A stretch of 64,000 bases of DNA, taken from CAWCXF01 sp963799455. GTDB taxonomy: Bacteria; Pseudomonadota; Alphaproteobacteria; Rhodobacterales; Rhodobacteraceae. The translations under genes were made by a program, and so were the position numbers. Shown one piece after another: positions 62,657 to 64,000 of the stretch. The notes beneath the pieces were generated by a model, which saw only the letters and a list, made by a program, of their open reading frames with translations, was not told where the DNA came from and searched no databases. The stretch is from contig CAWCXF010000007.1 of the NCBI GenBank assembly GCA_963799455.1, forward strand, positions 434,001 to 498,000, given 5' to 3'. The first letter of the stretch is position 1. Each line of letters starts with the position of its first letter.

Positions 62657-64000
62657 ATGCCCAAGACCGACATCGAGATCGCGCGCGAGGCGCGCCCGCG
62701 CCCCATCCTGGAGATCGGGGAGCGGCTCGGGATCCCGGCCGAGGCGCTGGTGCCCTACGGCCACGACAAGGCCAAGGTCGGGCGCGACTTCATCGCGGGG
62801 CTCGCCGGCCGGCCCGACGGCAAGCTGATCCTGGTGACGGCGATCAACCCGACGCCCGCGGGCGAGGGCAAGACCACCACGACGGTGGGCCTCGGCGACG
62901 GGCTCAACGCCATCGGCAAGCGCGCGGCCGTGTGCATCCGCGAGGCGTCGCTCGGCCCCTGCTTCGGCATGAAGGGCGGGGCCGCGGGCGGCGGCTATGC
63001 CCAGGTGATCCCGATGGAGGACATGAACCTCCACTTCACTGGCGACTTCCACGCCATCACCTCGGCGCACAACCTGCTCGCCGCGCTGATTGACAACCAC
63101 GTCTACTGGGGCAACGCGCTCGACATCGACACCCGTCGCGTCGTGTGGCGCCGCGTGGTGGACATGAACGACCGCGCGCTGCGCCAGATCACCGCCTCGC
63201 TCGGGGGCGTCGCCAACGGCTACCCGCGCGAGGCGGGCTTCGACATCACCGTGGCCTCCGAGGTCATGGCCTGCCTCTGCCTCGCCTCCGACCTGGGCGA
63301 CCTGGAGCGGCGCCTGGGCGACATGATCGTCGCCTACCGCCGCGACCGCACGGCCGTCACCGCGCGCGATCTCAAGGCCGACGGCGCGATGGCGGTGCTG
63401 CTCAGGGACGCGATGCAGCCCAACCTCGTCCAGACGCTGGAGGGCAGCCCGGCCTTCGTCCATGGCGGGCCCTTCGCCAACATCGCGCATGGCTGCAACA
63501 GCGTGGTGGCCACGCGCACCGCGCTCAAGCTGTGCGACTACGTGGTGACCGAGGCCGGCTTCGGCGCCGACCTCGGGGCCGAGAAGTTCTTCGACATCAA
63601 GTGCCGGCTGTCGGGGCTCAAGCCCGCGGCGGCCGTCATCGTCGCCACGGTGCGGGCGATGAAGATGAACGGCGGCGTCAAGAAGGAGGATCTCGGCGCG
63701 GAGGACGTGGAGGCGGTCAGGAAGGGCTGCGCCAATCTCGGGCGCCACATCGCCAACGTGAAGTCCTTCGGCGTGCCGGTGGTCGTCGGCATCAACCACT
63801 TCGCGGGCGACGCCGAGGCCGAGATCGAGGCGGTGCGCGCCTACGTGGCGCAGCAGGGCTCCGAGGCGATCCTGTGCCGCCACTGGGCCGAGGGCTCGAA
63901 GGGCATCAGCGAGCTCGCCGCCCGCGTGGCCCAGATCGCCGACGCCGGAATGGCGAGCTTCGCGCCGCTCTACCCCGACGAGATGCCGCTCTTCCAGAAG
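62657..64000 (+). CDS. fhs: formate-tetrahydrofolate ligase, C-terminus outside window
   Basis: The first 448 codons of a about 560-residue enzyme, from ATG 62657, open to the window end. Features: ATP-binding P-loop [20 protein letters not shown], then [40 protein letters not shown] and [20 protein letters not shown]. It couples ATP to the joining of formate and tetrahydrofolate, giving 10-formyl-THF. It lies 37 bases after the formate dehydrogenase gene on the same strand, so formate use is the shared theme of the operon. GAGAGGACC precedes the start. Confidence 0.95.
   Translation, partial: MPKTDIEIAREARPRPILEIGERLGIPAEALVPYGHDKAKVGRDFIAGLAGRPDGKLILVTAINPTPAGEGKTTTTVGLGDGLNAIGKRAAVCIREASLGPCFGMKGGAAGGGYAQVIPMEDMNLHFTGDFHAITSAHNLLAALIDNHVYWGNALDIDTRRVVWRRVVDMNDRALRQITASLGGVANGYPREAGFDITVASEVMACLCLASDLGDLERRLGDMIVAYRRDRTAVTARDLKADGAMAVLLRDAMQPNLVQTLEGSPAFVHGGPFANIAHGCNSVVATRTALKLCDYVVTEAGFGADLGAEKFFDIKCRLSGLKPAAAVIVATVRAMKMNGGVKKEDLGAEDVEAVRKGCANLGRHIANVKSFGVPVVVGINHFAGDAEAEIEAVRAYVAQQGSEAILCRHWAEGSKGISELAARVAQIADAGMASFAPLYPDEMPLFQK

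Noticed and set aside
59377..62706. A 1,109-codon minus-strand frame opposite formate dehydrogenase
   Set aside because: A shadow of the recognised catalytic subunit; His/Arg/Ala-rich text without domains.

Overview
The window holds two genomic backgrounds that do not belong together, joined near position 12,570. The left part (1 to about 12,570) has moderately high GC and gene content like a myxobacterium/deltaproteobacterium (RRM-type RNA-binding protein, lipoprotein, zf-TFIIB protein, PAP2 protein, large secreted beta-sandwich protein). The right part (about 12,570 to 64,000) has visibly higher GC and reads as an alphaproteobacterium, probably Rhodobacterales-like (RpoH, RluA/RluD synthase beside a DUF6476-like gene, TAXI-TRAP and BMP-type ABC transporters, NAD-linked formate dehydrogenase, Mu-like transposition genes). 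GC and taxonomy are judged by eye. The seam cuts a secreted-protein gene and starts inside a decayed tyrosine recombinase, so it is either a foreign-DNA boundary or, more simply, a chimeric contig.

Left part: a D-aminoacylase-type amidohydrolase with a 3-hydroxyisobutyrate-dehydrogenase-like enzyme; a run of small genes including a SlyD-like isomerase; an XRE/MmyB-like regulator divergent from an alpha/beta hydrolase plus small membrane protein, with an inverted-repeat operator candidate between them; a broken PAP2 gene; a lipoprotein; an RNA-binding protein; an MsbA-like ABC exporter; and the truncated secreted protein.

Right part: 12.6-18.0 kb is a graveyard of integrase, IS3, IS256 and IS110 remnants with one intact insertion sequence that still has its target duplication. 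18-29.5 kb is ordinary chromosome: a frameshifted epimerase, a protein with 18 MORN repeats, NAD synthetase, a Tat-exported MBL hydrolase, a dicarboxylate symporter, a glutathione transferase and a TAXI-TRAP uptake pair. 29.5-38.0 kb is a second mobile island: a wrecked Mu-like transposase/ATPase module split by an intact IS256 element (8-bp target duplication) and abutted by an intact IS5 element, an older decayed IS5 copy and an IS110 remnant.

38-64 kb is again host-like: a tightly overlapping ABC transporter with a cytosine-deaminase-like amidohydrolase (nucleobase salvage), SlyX, aldo/keto reductase with MBL lactonase-like enzyme, a frameshifted FMN-dependent lactate dehydrogenase, an N-carbamoylputrescine-amidase-like hydrolase, TrpA, a Pmp3-like peptide, YchF, an unusual secreted subtilase, RluA/RluD, RpoH with a readable promoter, and an NAD-linked formate dehydrogenase followed by formate-tetrahydrofolate ligase, which together route formate to CO2/NADH or to folate one-carbon units. 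No CRISPR array, tRNA or rRNA was seen. I do not see a clearly new defence or biosynthetic system; the best leads are the reconstructable nested mobile elements, the odd subtilase, the rpoH promoter palindrome and the left-part operator.
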